A stretch of DNA of 43,636 nt, from contig JBBSME010000007.1 in the NCBI GenBank assembly GCA_038233335.1, forward strand, positions 1 to 43,636, written 5' to 3'. Positions 7,867 to 15,600 of this stretch are shown here, in pieces (within the stretch, counting starts at the first letter, position 1; every line of letters starts with the position of its first letter). The position numbers and the translations under genes were made by a program. The notes under the pieces are model-generated. The model worked only from the letters and a program-made list of their open reading frames with translations. It had not been told where the DNA came from and ran no database searches. The stretch is from Iamia sp038233335 (GTDB lineage Bacteria > Actinomycetota > Acidimicrobiia > Acidimicrobiales > Iamiaceae).

Positions 7867-8364
7867 ATGGTCGAGATGGATCTGGTCGGCGTACGGGTCG
7901 AGGCCCCCTCGAACACCCCGATCGCCCTGCTCCGGGAGCGCTCGGGTGCCCGGCGGGTGCTGCCGATCTTCATCGGGGGCCCGGAGGCCACCGCCATCGC
8001 CTTCGCCCTGGAGGAGGTGGTGACCCCCCGGCCCATGACCCACGACCTCATGCGCAACCTGCTGGACGACCTCGGCGTCAGCATCGAGTCGGTGACCGTC
8101 ACCGAGCTCCGCGACCGGACCTTCTACGCCGAGATCGAGATGCACGCCGCCGACGGGGTGCACCGGGTATCGAGCCGGCCGTCCGACGCCCTGGCCCTGG
8201 CCATCCGGATCGGCACGCCGATCTACGCGGCCGAGGAAGTGCTCGACGAGGCCGGCTTCCAGGCCGAGATCGAGGAGGAGGGCGAGCCCGAGGAGCAGGC
8301 CGAGGTGGTCGAGCAGTTCCGCGAGTTCATCGACAACGTCACCCCCGACGACTTCGCCTCCTGA
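7867..8364 (+). CDS. Bifunctional nuclease domain protein (DUF151/BFN)
   Basis: A 165-residue cytosolic protein of the BFN/DUF151 family (compare Rv1829), whose plant and bacterial members have reported DNase/RNase activity. The family pattern is clear: VLPIFIGGPEATAIAFALE near 36-54, RPMTHDLM near 58-65 and RPSDALALAIR near 104-114. A strongly acidic tail follows after about residue 136. It sits between two MerR genes, as in Mycobacterium. The molecular role in this conserved cluster is not established. Confidence 0.9.
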   Translation: MVEMDLVGVRVEAPSNTPIALLRERSGARRVLPIFIGGPEATAIAFALEEVVTPRPMTHDLMRNLLDDLGVSIESVTVTELRDRTFYAEIEMHAADGVHRVSSRPSDALALAIRIGTPIYAAEEVLDEAGFQAEIEEEGEPEEQAEVVEQFREFIDNVTPDDFAS

Positions 8365-8377
8365 CCCGCCGTCACCC

Positions 8378-9400
8378 TTGATCCCCACCCCGGACGGCGG
8401 ACGCCGTCGACGAGACGATCCTTGGCGCCGCGTGGCGATCGGCCTGGCCACGATCGTGGTGGTCCACCTGATCGGCGTGGCCGGCTACCTGGCCCTGGGC
8501 CTCAGCCCGCTCGACGCCCTCTACCAGACGGTCAACACGGTCACGACCCTCGGCTTCAGCGAGCGGGGCGAGCTGACCGCCGGCTTCCGGATCTTCACCA
8601 TCGTGTTGGCCCTGGGCGGCATCGGCACCGTCCTGTACACCCTGAGCGTGCTCCTCGAGTCCATCGTGGAGGGCCGGCTCACCGACGACACCCGGAGGCG
8701 ACGCATGGAGCGCAAGATCTCGAGCATGGAGGGCCACATCATCGTGTGCGGGTGGGGCCGGGTGGGACGCACCATGGCCGACCACGCCGGTGGCGCCGGG
8801 GCCGAGGTGGTGATGGTCGAGCGCGATCCCGAGCGCCTGGCCGTGCTGCCGTGGCCGGCCGTCGCCGGTGACGCTACCGAGGACGCCACCCTCGTCGAGG
8901 CCGGCATCGAACGGGCCCGGACCCTGGTCGTGGCCCTCGACACCGACGCCGACAACCTCTACGTCACGCTGTCGGCCCGCGCCCTGCGCCCGGACCTGTT
9001 CATCGTGGCCCGCGCCCGCAACGACTCCGCCGAGCCCAAGCTGATGCAGGCGGGGGCCAACCGGGTGGTCAACCCCCAGCAGATCGGCGGGGCGCGGATG
9101 GCCGCGCTGGCCATCTCCCACCACGTCGCCGACTTCCTCGACGTGGTCATGCACGACGGGAGCCTCGAGTTCCGCCTCGACGACGTCCACGTCGCCGAGG
9201 GGTCGACGCTGGCCGGGACCACGCTGGCCGACGCCCACCTGCGGGGCCGCACCGGCGCCCTGGTGCTGGCCATCCGCGACGGCGCCGGCGCGTTCCGGAC
9301 CAACCCCCCGCCCGACACCGCCCTCACCCCTGGTGACGTGCTGATCGCGGTCGGGACCTCCGACCAGCTGGCGTCGCTGGCCACCCTGGCGTCGGTCTGA
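8378..9400 (+). CDS. Two-TM potassium channel with RCK (TrkA-N/TrkA-C) domains
   Basis: A 340-residue ion channel. Hydrophobic helices at about 18-42 and 69-95 flank a pore loop with the filter-like stretch TVTTLGFSE (54-62), which differs from the classical TVGYGD. A Rossmann RCK_N domain follows (HIIVCGWGRVGRT at 120-132) with a ligand-binding acidic residue in MVERD, then RCK_C from about 255. It probably gates K+ or another monovalent cation in response to nucleotide or Ca2+. The start is TTG at 8378, 13 nt after the nuclease stop; no better in-frame start precedes TM1. It lies within the Rv1829/Rv1830-like block, where Mycobacterium has no channel, so it is an insertion relative to that order. 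Confidence 0.88.
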   Translation: MIPTPDGGRRRRDDPWRRVAIGLATIVVVHLIGVAGYLALGLSPLDALYQTVNTVTTLGFSERGELTAGFRIFTIVLALGGIGTVLYTLSVLLESIVEGRLTDDTRRRRMERKISSMEGHIIVCGWGRVGRTMADHAGGAGAEVVMVERDPERLAVLPWPAVAGDATEDATLVEAGIERARTLVVALDTDADNLYVTLSARALRPDLFIVARARNDSAEPKLMQAGANRVVNPQQIGGARMAALAISHHVADFLDVVMHDGSLEFRLDDVHVAEGSTLAGTTLADAHLRGRTGALVLAIRDGAGAFRTNPPPDTALTPGDVLIAVGTSDQLASLATLASV

Positions 9401-9423
9401 ACCCCGACGGCGGGCCGGGGCCG

Positions 9424-9452
9424 TTGACTGCATCGCGCCGGGGGCGTAGGTT
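9424..9452 (+). promoter_or_regulatory. Promoter of the second MerR gene (TTGACT-17-TAGGTT)
   Basis: TTGACT at 9424-9429 and TAGGTT at 9447-9452 are separated by exactly 17 nt. This is the clearest vegetative promoter in the window and supports reading TAGGNT as the local -10 consensus. Transcription would start near 9459, giving a leader of about 50 nt. Confidence 0.7.
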
Positions 9453-9509
9453 GTCGGGCCCACAGCGGCGTAACTACGTCGCTGTGATCCCAGCCCGGAG
9501 GACGGCAGC

Positions 9510-10013
9510 GTGGCGATGGACGGCTTCAGCGGCAAGGCAGCGGCGGAGATCGTCGGCATCACCTACCGGCAGCTCGACTACTGGGCCCGCACCGACCTGG
9601 TCCGGCCCACCCTGGCCGATGCCAAGGGGAGTGGCTCCCGCCGCCGGTACTCCTACCTCGACCTGCTGGAGCTCAAGCTCATCAAGACCATGCTCGACTC
9701 GGGTATCAAGCTCGAGTCGGTGCGCCAGGCCTTCGACTACCTCCGCACCAACCTGGGCGAGGACATCGTGTCGGCCCGGCTGGTGATCGCCGGCTCGTCC
9801 GCCGTGCTCGTGCGCGACGACGCGGAGATGATCGAGGTCGTCAACGGCCTGCACGGCCAGGGCGTCCTGAACCTCAACCTGGTCACCCTGGACGGCCTCA
9901 AGGGCGAGCTCGACGCCGCCGTGCTCGAGCTCCAGCCCAACGCCAGCCTCGACCTCGATCAGAGCACCGAGGCGGCTGCGGCCGGCCCGGCACCGGCCGC
10001 AGCCGAGGTCTAA
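9510..10013 (+). CDS. MerR family transcriptional regulator (Rv1830-like)
   Basis: A 167-residue regulator. The N-terminal winged helix reads AAEIVGITYRQLDYWARTDL, then a wing region with SRRRYSYLDLLELKLIK, and a dimerisation/C-terminal segment ending in an Ala/Pro-rich tail. The short form and the position after the BFN nuclease match Rv1830. A GGAGG at 9497-9501 sits 8 nt before the GTG at 9510; an ATG two codons later (9516) is the alternative. No effector-binding domain is visible, so the signal sensed is unknown. Unlike most neighbours it has a conventional leader with Shine-Dalgarno. Confidence 0.88.
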   Translation: MAMDGFSGKAAAEIVGITYRQLDYWARTDLVRPTLADAKGSGSRRRYSYLDLLELKLIKTMLDSGIKLESVRQAFDYLRTNLGEDIVSARLVIAGSSAVLVRDDAEMIEVVNGLHGQGVLNLNLVTLDGLKGELDAAVLELQPNASLDLDQSTEAAAAGPAPAAAEV

Positions 10014-10020
10014 GCCCCTC

Positions 10021-10040
10021 GGGTCCCGAGTCCGGGACCC
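10021..10040 (+). terminator. Hairpin after the second MerR gene
   Basis: GGGTCCCG-AGTC-CGGGACCC forms a perfect 8-bp stem with a 4-nt loop, 7 nt after the stop codon. No T-run follows. Confidence 0.5.
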
Positions 10041-10055
10041 ACGGTCGGGGACCGG

Positions 10056-10061
10056 TACAGT
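10056..10061 (+). promoter_or_regulatory. -10 element TACAGT of gcvT
   Basis: TACAGT is followed by 8 nt and the GTG at 10070. No Shine-Dalgarno sequence is visible. Confidence 0.4.
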
Positions 10062-10069
10062 CGCCCGCC

Positions 10070-11125
10070 GTGACCCGCACCTCACCGCTCGACGCCGCCC
10101 ACCGCGCCCTCGGGGCCAAGATGGTCCCGTTCGGCGGATGGGACATGCCCATCAGCTACGGCGACGGCACGCTGGCCGAGCACGAGGCCTGCCGCTCCGG
10201 TGCGGTGGTGTTCGACGTCAGCCACCTGGGCACGGTCCGCGTGCAGGGCCCCGACGCCCTCGCGCGGCTGCAGCGGGCGTTCACCAACGACCTGGGCCGC
10301 ATCGAGCCGGGGCGGGCCCAGTACACCCACCTGCTCGACCGGGACGACGCCTCGGTGGTCGACGACATCATCGTCTGGTGGGTCGACGACGAGCGCTTCG
10401 ACGTGATGCCCAACGCCTCCAACACCGACCGGGTGACCGGCGCGCTTGGCGGTGGGGCCGCCGACGTCACCGCCACCCGGGCCGTGCTCGCCCTCCAGGG
10501 CCCCGATGCCCGCAAGCGCCTGGCCGACCTCTCGCCGGTGGCGGCCGAGGTCGGGCGGTTCCGGGTGGCCCGCTTCACCTGGAACGGCGTCGAGTGCCTG
10601 GTGGCCGGCACCGGCTACACCGGGGAGGACGGGGTGGAGGTGGCGGTGCCCACCGAGGCTGCCCCCGCGCTCTGGGACGCAGTGGTGGGCGCCGGCTTCA
10701 CCCCTGCCGGCCTGGGTGCGCGCGACACGCTGCGCCTGGAGGCCGGCCTGCCCCTCCACGGCCACGAGCTGGGCCCGGGCATCACCCCGCTGGAGGCCGG
10801 GCTGGGCTGGGTGGTGCGGTGGGACAAGGGCGACTTCCTCGGTCGCGACGCGCTGTCGGCCCACAAGGAGCGGGGCGTGCCCCGTCGGCTGCGCGGCCTG
10901 GCGGTCCCGGGCCGTCGGCCTCCGCGCGAGGGGCAGGCCGTGCTGGTCGACGGTGAGGTGGTGGGTGAGGTGACCAGCGGAAACTTCTCCCCGACCCTCG
11001 GCCACGGCATCGCCCTGGCCTTCCTGCCGCCGGAGGCGCAGGAGGGGGCCCAGGTGGCCATCGACGTCCGCGGCACGCCCCTGCCGGCCACGGTCGTCTC
11101 CACCCCCTTCGTCGACCGCGCCTGA
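10070..11125 (+). CDS. gcvT: Aminomethyltransferase (glycine cleavage T protein)
   Basis: A 351-residue tetrahydrofolate-dependent enzyme that takes the aminomethyl group from lipoylated GcvH, releasing ammonia and forming 5,10-methylene-tetrahydrofolate. Family motifs are intact: SPLDAAHRALGAKMVPFGGW at the N-terminus, GAVVFDVSHLGTVRV near 45-59, GYTGEDGVE near 182-190, and LRLEAGLPLHGHEL near 223-236, followed by the GcvT C-terminal barrel. It is slightly shorter than the usual 360-370 residues. It converges on gcvP with 12 nt between stops. No riboswitch precedes it, so only gcvP is glycine-controlled in cis. Confidence 0.96.
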   Translation: MTRTSPLDAAHRALGAKMVPFGGWDMPISYGDGTLAEHEACRSGAVVFDVSHLGTVRVQGPDALARLQRAFTNDLGRIEPGRAQYTHLLDRDDASVVDDIIVWWVDDERFDVMPNASNTDRVTGALGGGAADVTATRAVLALQGPDARKRLADLSPVAAEVGRFRVARFTWNGVECLVAGTGYTGEDGVEVAVPTEAAPALWDAVVGAGFTPAGLGARDTLRLEAGLPLHGHELGPGITPLEAGLGWVVRWDKGDFLGRDALSAHKERGVPRRLRGLAVPGRRPPREGQAVLVDGEVVGEVTSGNFSPTLGHGIALAFLPPEAQEGAQVAIDVRGTPLPATVVSTPFVDRA

Positions 11126-11137
11126 GCCGCCTGGGAC

Positions 11138-13993
11138 CTACTCGGCCAGGTCGTCGAGGGGGGGACAGGAGCAGATGAGGTTGCGGTCGCCGTGGCCGCC
11201 GTCGATGCGGCGGACGGGGGGCCAGTACTTGTCGGCCTTGGACACAGTGCCGGGGAAGGCGGCCTCGGCCCGGGTGAAGGGGTGGGTCCACTCGTCGGCC
11301 AGGACCGACTCCGCGGTCCAGGGGGCGCCCTGGAGCAGCGCCGGCTGGTCGTCGACCTCGGCCCGGATGGCGATGAGGGCGTCGCAGAAGCGATCCAGCT
11401 CGGCCCGATCCTCGCTCTCGGTGGGCTCGACCATCAGGGTGCCGGCGACCGGGAAGCTCATGGTCGGGGCGTGGAAGCCGTGGTCGATGAGGCGCTTGGC
11501 GATGTCGTCGACGGTGATGCCGGTGGCCTTGGTGAGGGGCCGGATGTCGAGGATGCACTCATGCGCCACCAGGCCGTTGCGCCCGGCGTAGAGCACCGGG
11601 TAGTGCTCGGCCAGGCGGCGGGCCACGTAGTTGGCGTTCAGGATGGCCACCTGGGTGGCGCGGCGCAGGCCCTCGCCGCCCATCATCCGGACGTAGGCCC
11701 AGGGGATGGGCAGGATGCCGGCCGAGCCCCAGGGCGCAGCCGAGACGGGGCCGGGAGAGGTGTCGCCCGGGCCGCACTCCGGCACCAGGGGGTGCGAGGG
11801 CAGGTAGGGGGCGAGGTGCTCGCCCACCGCCACCGGGCCCACGCCGGGACCCCCGCCGCCGTGGGGGATGCAGAAGGTCTTGTGGAGGTTGAGGTGGCTG
11901 ACATCAGCGCCGAAGCGGCCCGGGCGGGCCAGGCCGACCATGGCGTTGAGGTTGGCCCCATCGAGGTACACCTGGCCGCCGGCGGCGTGGATGGCCTCGC
12001 AGATCTCGCCGATGGACTCCTCGAACACCCCGTGGGTCGAGGGGTAGGTGACCATGAGGGCGGCGATGGTGCCCTCGGCGGCCTCGATCTTGGCCCGGAG
12101 GTCGACGAGGTCGACGTTGCCGTCGTCGTCGCAGGCCACGACCACGACCCGCATGCCGGCCATGACCGCGCTGGCCGCGTTGGTGCCGTGGGCCGAGGAG
12201 GGGATGAGGCAGATGTCGCGGCCCTCGTCGCCCCGGGCCCGGTGGTAGGCGGCGATGGCCAGGAGCCCGGCCAGCTCGCCCTGGCTGCCGGCGTTGGGCT
12301 GGAGCGACACCGCGGCGTAGCCGGTGACCTCGACCAGCCAGCGCTCCAGGTCGTCGATGAGGGCCCGGTAGCCCTCGGACTGGTCCAGGGGGGCGAAGGG
12401 GTGGAGGCCGGCGAAGCCGGGCCAGGTGATGGGCTCCATCTCCGCCGCCGCGTTGAGCTTCATGGTGCACGAGCCCAGGGGGATCATGGACCGGTCGAGG
12501 GCGACGTCGCGGTCTGACAGCCGGCGCAGGTAGCGCAGCATCGCCGTCTCGGAGTGGTGCGAGGAGAAGACCGGGTGGCTGCAGAACGGGCTGGTCCGCA
12601 CCAGGTCGACGGCCACCGCGACGCCGTCGGAGGCGATGTCGGCGGCCAGTCCCTCGACCCGGGCGGAGGCCCCGAAGGCGTCGAGCACGGCGTCGATGTG
12701 GGCCGCGGTGGTGGTCTCGTCGGTGGAGGCGGCGACCCGGTCGGCGTCGATGCGCCGCAGGTTCACCCCCCGCTCGGCGGCGGCGGCCACCACCTCGTCG
12801 GCCCGGCCCGGGATTCGGGCGCAGACGGTGTCGAAGAAGGCGTCGTGGACCACCTCCACCCCTGCATCGCGGAGGCCGCGCGCGAGGAGCCGCGCGGCGC
12901 GGTGCACCCGCTCGGCGATGGCGGTCAGCCCCTCGGGCCCGTGGTAGACGGCGTAGGACGAGGCGATCACGGCCAGCAGCACCTGGGCGGTGCAGATGTT
13001 GCTGGTGGCCTTCTCCCGGCGGATGTGCTGCTCGCGGGTCTGGAGGGCCAGGCGGAGGGCCGGGTTGCCGTCGACGTCGATCGAGACCCCGACCAGGCGC
13101 CCGGGCAGCGAGCGCTGGAGGCCGTCGCGCACGACCATGTAGCCGGCGTGGGGGCCGCCGAAGCCCATGGGGACCCCGAAGCGCTGGGCCGAGCCGACGA
13201 CCACGTCGACCCCGATCTCACCCGGCGGGCGCAGCAGGCAGAGGGCCAGGGGGTCGGCGGCCACGGTCACGATGGCGCCCCGTTCGTGGGCCGCGACCAC
13301 CAGGTCGGCGTCGTCACGCACCAGGCCGGTGGTGGTGGGGTACTGGACCAGGACGCCGAACACGTCGCCCTCGGGGAGCCTGGTGGCCAGGTCGGCCTCC
13401 ACCACCCGGAGGCCGAGGGGCTCGGCCCGGGTGCGGACCACGGCCAGGGTCTGGGGGTGGCAGGCCGCGTCGACCACGAAGGTGGCGCCGTCGGGTGCCT
13501 TGGAGACCCGGCGAGCGAGGGTCATGGCCTCGGCCGCGGCGGTGGCCTCGTCCAGCAACGAGGAGTTGGCCAGGCTGAGACCGGCCAGATCGGTGACCAG
13601 GGTCTGGAAGTTGAGCAGGGCCTCGAGCCGGCCTTGGGAGATCTCCGGCTGGTACGGCGTGTAGGCGGTGTACCAGGCCGGGTTCTCCAGGATGGAGCGT
13701 CGGATCACCGGGGGGGTCAGGGTGTCGTGGTACCCCAGGCCGATCATGGACGTGAGGACCTGGTTGCGTCCGGCCAGGGCGCGCAGCTCGGCCAGGGCCT
13801 CGGCCTCGCCGACCGCGGCAGGCAGGTCGAGCGGCGTGGCCTGACGGATGGAGGCAGGGACGGCATCGTCGACGAGCTCCTCGACAGACCCGTAGCCGAG
13901 GGCGGAGAGCATGGCGTCCTGGTCCTTGGGGCCGGGGCCGATGTGGCGGGCCGAGAACGGCACGGCATCGGTGAGGGTGGGGCGATCGGACAA
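11138..13993 (-). CDS. gcvP: Glycine dehydrogenase (decarboxylating), P protein
   Basis: A 951-residue single-chain PLP enzyme that decarboxylates glycine and passes the methylamine to GcvH. Both pseudo-symmetric halves are present. The PLP lysine is Lys705 in LNLHKTFCIPHGGGGPG, and FSARHIGP at the N-terminus is typical. I place the start at TTG 13993 (MSDRPTLTDAVPFSARHIG): it has GGAGG 4 nt upstream (13998-14002) and gives the usual length. The reading frame stays open 50 codons further, to 14143, but that extension lies inside the glycine riboswitch and is not protein-like. Expression should rise when glycine binds the leader. Confidence 0.96.
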   Translation of the reverse strand: MSDRPTLTDAVPFSARHIGPGPKDQDAMLSALGYGSVEELVDDAVPASIRQATPLDLPAAVGEAEALAELRALAGRNQVLTSMIGLGYHDTLTPPVIRRSILENPAWYTAYTPYQPEISQGRLEALLNFQTLVTDLAGLSLANSSLLDEATAAAEAMTLARRVSKAPDGATFVVDAACHPQTLAVVRTRAEPLGLRVVEADLATRLPEGDVFGVLVQYPTTTGLVRDDADLVVAAHERGAIVTVAADPLALCLLRPPGEIGVDVVVGSAQRFGVPMGFGGPHAGYMVVRDGLQRSLPGRLVGVSIDVDGNPALRLALQTREQHIRREKATSNICTAQVLLAVIASSYAVYHGPEGLTAIAERVHRAARLLARGLRDAGVEVVHDAFFDTVCARIPGRADEVVAAAAERGVNLRRIDADRVAASTDETTTAAHIDAVLDAFGASARVEGLAADIASDGVAVAVDLVRTSPFCSHPVFSSHHSETAMLRYLRRLSDRDVALDRSMIPLGSCTMKLNAAAEMEPITWPGFAGLHPFAPLDQSEGYRALIDDLERWLVEVTGYAAVSLQPNAGSQGELAGLLAIAAYHRARGDEGRDICLIPSSAHGTNAASAVMAGMRVVVVACDDDGNVDLVDLRAKIEAAEGTIAALMVTYPSTHGVFEESIGEICEAIHAAGGQVYLDGANLNAMVGLARPGRFGADVSHLNLHKTFCIPHGGGGPGVGPVAVGEHLAPYLPSHPLVPECGPGDTSPGPVSAAPWGSAGILPIPWAYVRMMGGEGLRRATQVAILNANYVARRLAEHYPVLYAGRNGLVAHECILDIRPLTKATGITVDDIAKRLIDHGFHAPTMSFPVAGTLMVEPTESEDRAELDRFCDALIAIRAEVDDQPALLQGAPWTAESVLADEWTHPFTRAEAAFPGTVSKADKYWPPVRRIDGGHGDRNLICSCPPLDDLAE

Positions 13994-14039
13994 GGGGCCT
14001 CCAAGGACGGGAGCGCGCCGTGGGCGCGCTGTGGATCTC

Positions 14040-14220
14040 GTCCTCCCCACGCTGTCATCGGCACCTGAGAGGTTCACCCCGGAGGGCTTGCACCGTCGGT
14101 GGGCCGGCGGACCGACCTCTTTCCAGCGTCGCCTCCCCCGCACGGTCCTGGGGCCTGAGAGATTCCGGGGAGGGATTGCTCCTTCGGCGGCCCGTCGTTG
14201 GGCCTCTCCCGCGCGGGGTC
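14040..14220 (-). ncRNA. Tandem glycine riboswitch upstream of gcvP
   Basis: Read on the minus strand, two glycine aptamers follow each other. Aptamer 1 (about 14217-14125) has GGGAGAGGCC, then GCCGAAGGAGCAA (about 14190-14175) and GGAATCTCTCAGG (about 14165-14153). Aptamer 2 (about 14125-14043) has GGAAAGAGG, then CCGACGGTGCAAGCC (about 14104-14088) and GAACCTCTCAGG (about 14076-14065). These are the conserved core blocks of the family. The expression platform lies between 14040 and the TTG at 13993. In most bacteria this class turns on the cleavage system when glycine is abundant. Confidence 0.92.
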
Positions 14221-14232
14221 AACGGCGGGGCC

Positions 14233-14238
14233 ACGCTA
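14233..14238 (-). promoter_or_regulatory. Likely -10 element TAGCGT for the riboswitch-gcvP transcript
   Basis: On the minus strand TAGCGT ends at 14233, placing the transcription start near 14226, just before aptamer 1. No good -35 hexamer is visible at 16-18 nt spacing. Confidence 0.4.
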
Positions 14239-14370
14239 CCAGTACGCGTCGGCGGGGGAGGGGTCCCCGGGACGTTGTGCACCCACCACTCATGCACCCG
14301 AAGGGGTGAGGCGCCATGATGGTCCTGGGCCCGATGGGCGGGTCTGACTCACCACGGAGGAACACGGGCA

Positions 14371-14943
14371 ATGGGCATGAAGCGCACGGTGATGGCAGGC
14401 GGGCTCGCACTCGCGCTGGTGGTAAGCGGATCCGCCTGCGGCAAGGTGGCCGAGAAGGTGGCCGAGAAGGCCACCGGCTGCGAGGACATCGACGCCGCCG
14501 GCGAGGAGATCGGCGCCGAGTGCGACGGCGTCAGCTCCAAGGTCGACTCCGACGGCAACGCCTCGGTGACCGATGAGGACGGCAACTCCTTCGACGTCAG
14601 TGCCGACGGGACGGGCGAGCTCCCCGAGGGTTGGCCAGCCAATCTGGCCCCGCCCGAGGGCACCAGGATCATCTCCTCCACCGGCTCCAGCGGGAACCTC
14701 AGCCTCACTGCGGGCATCGATGGGGACGTCACCGCGGTGTACGAGGGGATCAAGAGCCAGCTGGAGGGGGCCGGGTACACCATCGAGGCCGACACCGTGA
14801 CGAGCGCGGGGACCGGCGATGTCGCGTCGGTCACCGCGTCCGGCCCTGACGTCGACGCCAGCGTGAGCGTCAGCGAGAACCAGGCCCAGGCCGAGTACGG
14901 CACCGTGCTGGTCAACTGGGTCCTGACCGAGGCCACGGGCTGA
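14371..14943 (+). CDS. Putative lipoprotein with LPxGWPxxLAPPEG domain, paralogue A
   Basis: A 190-residue exported protein with a basic start (MGMKRTVMAGG), a hydrophobic stretch to about residue 20 and Cys23 in SGSACGK. That is a weak lipobox, since position -3 is Gly. A charged, possibly helical segment (residues 24-75) leads to a domain that starts LPEGWPANLAPPEGT near 87 and runs to the end. The domain holds a YEGIKSQLEGAGYTIEAD segment that looks like alpha-beta structure. I do not recognise a named family. The same domain recurs in the next gene, and the two genes touch, so they probably form an operon. GGAGG at 14356-14360 supports the ATG at 14371; ATG 14377 is an alternative. It may be an envelope-anchored binding or structural protein. 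Confidence 0.75.
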   Translation: MGMKRTVMAGGLALALVVSGSACGKVAEKVAEKATGCEDIDAAGEEIGAECDGVSSKVDSDGNASVTDEDGNSFDVSADGTGELPEGWPANLAPPEGTRIISSTGSSGNLSLTAGIDGDVTAVYEGIKSQLEGAGYTIEADTVTSAGTGDVASVTASGPDVDASVSVSENQAQAEYGTVLVNWVLTEATG

Positions 14944-15032
14944 GCGCGCCCCCTGACCTGACGCCCCCGCCCGGGACGGCAGTCGAGGCCCCGCGCGCCC
15001 CCGCCGGGCGCGCGCGGCGGGCAGTCCTGCTC

Positions 15033-15575
15033 GTGGTCGCGGTGGTGGCGGTCCCCTTGGTCGTCGGCGTGGTCACCTGGGCGCTGGCCTCGCTCGTCGT
15101 GGGTGACGCCGCCGCCGACGCCACGCCGGCGACATCCACGGTCCCCGAGCAGCCAGGGACCACGGTCCTGGCCCCCGGCGGACGGGTCCTGATCCCCCCG
15201 GGCGGCTCCACGCCTCAGCTTCCGGGGACGGTTCCCGGCAACCCGCCCCTCACCACCCCGCCCGGCCTGCCCCCCGGGTGGCCCGAGGCCCTCGCCCCGC
15301 CGGAGGGATCGACGATCCTCTCCTCGATCGGCAACGGCGACACGCGGATCGTGGCCTACGGCTCGACCCAGGCGCTCGAGCCGCTGGCCGACCTGGTGAA
15401 GGCCCAGCTGGAGGGGGGCGGCTTCACCATCACCAACGAGGTCCGCAAGCCCGACGGGTCCCTGGTCAGCCTGCAGGGCGAGGCCCCCGGCCTACGGGCG
15501 GTGGTGGCGGTGACCCCGGCGCCGTCACCCGACCAACCGCCGCGGCTGGTGACCATCGTGCTCAACGCCCGCTGA
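15033..15575 (+). CDS. Single-pass envelope protein with LPxGWPxxLAPPEG domain, paralogue B
   Basis: At least 180 residues. A transmembrane helix is followed by a Pro/Thr-rich, cell-wall-spanning-like linker (residues about 25-82) and a C-terminal domain LPPGWPEALAPPEGS...VKAQLEGGGFTIT that aligns with the domain of the preceding gene. GTG 15033 is the first conventional start but lies inside the membrane helix. The frame is open and protein-like back to CTG 14940, which overlaps the upstream stop as CTGA and would add 31 residues including a basic RARRA just before the helix. I think the longer form is the more natural protein, but I give the conventional start. Function is unknown. Confidence 0.72.
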   Translation: MVAVVAVPLVVGVVTWALASLVVGDAAADATPATSTVPEQPGTTVLAPGGRVLIPPGGSTPQLPGTVPGNPPLTTPPGLPPGWPEALAPPEGSTILSSIGNGDTRIVAYGSTQALEPLADLVKAQLEGGGFTITNEVRKPDGSLVSLQGEAPGLRAVVAVTPAPSPDQPPRLVTIVLNAR

Positions 15576-15593
15576 GGCCGGCGCCCGCCGGCC
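15576..15593 (+). terminator. Hairpin between convergent genes
   Basis: GGCCGGCG-CC-CGCCGGCC is an 8-bp perfect stem right after the stop codon at 15575 and before the convergent aldolase stop at 15601. It could serve both directions. No T-run follows. Confidence 0.45.
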
Positions 15594-15600
15594 CTCCGCC

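Noticed and set aside
13994..14143. N-terminal extension of gcvP to 14143
   Set aside because: The region is occupied by the glycine riboswitch, and TTG 13993 has a GGAGG just upstream and gives the normal family length.
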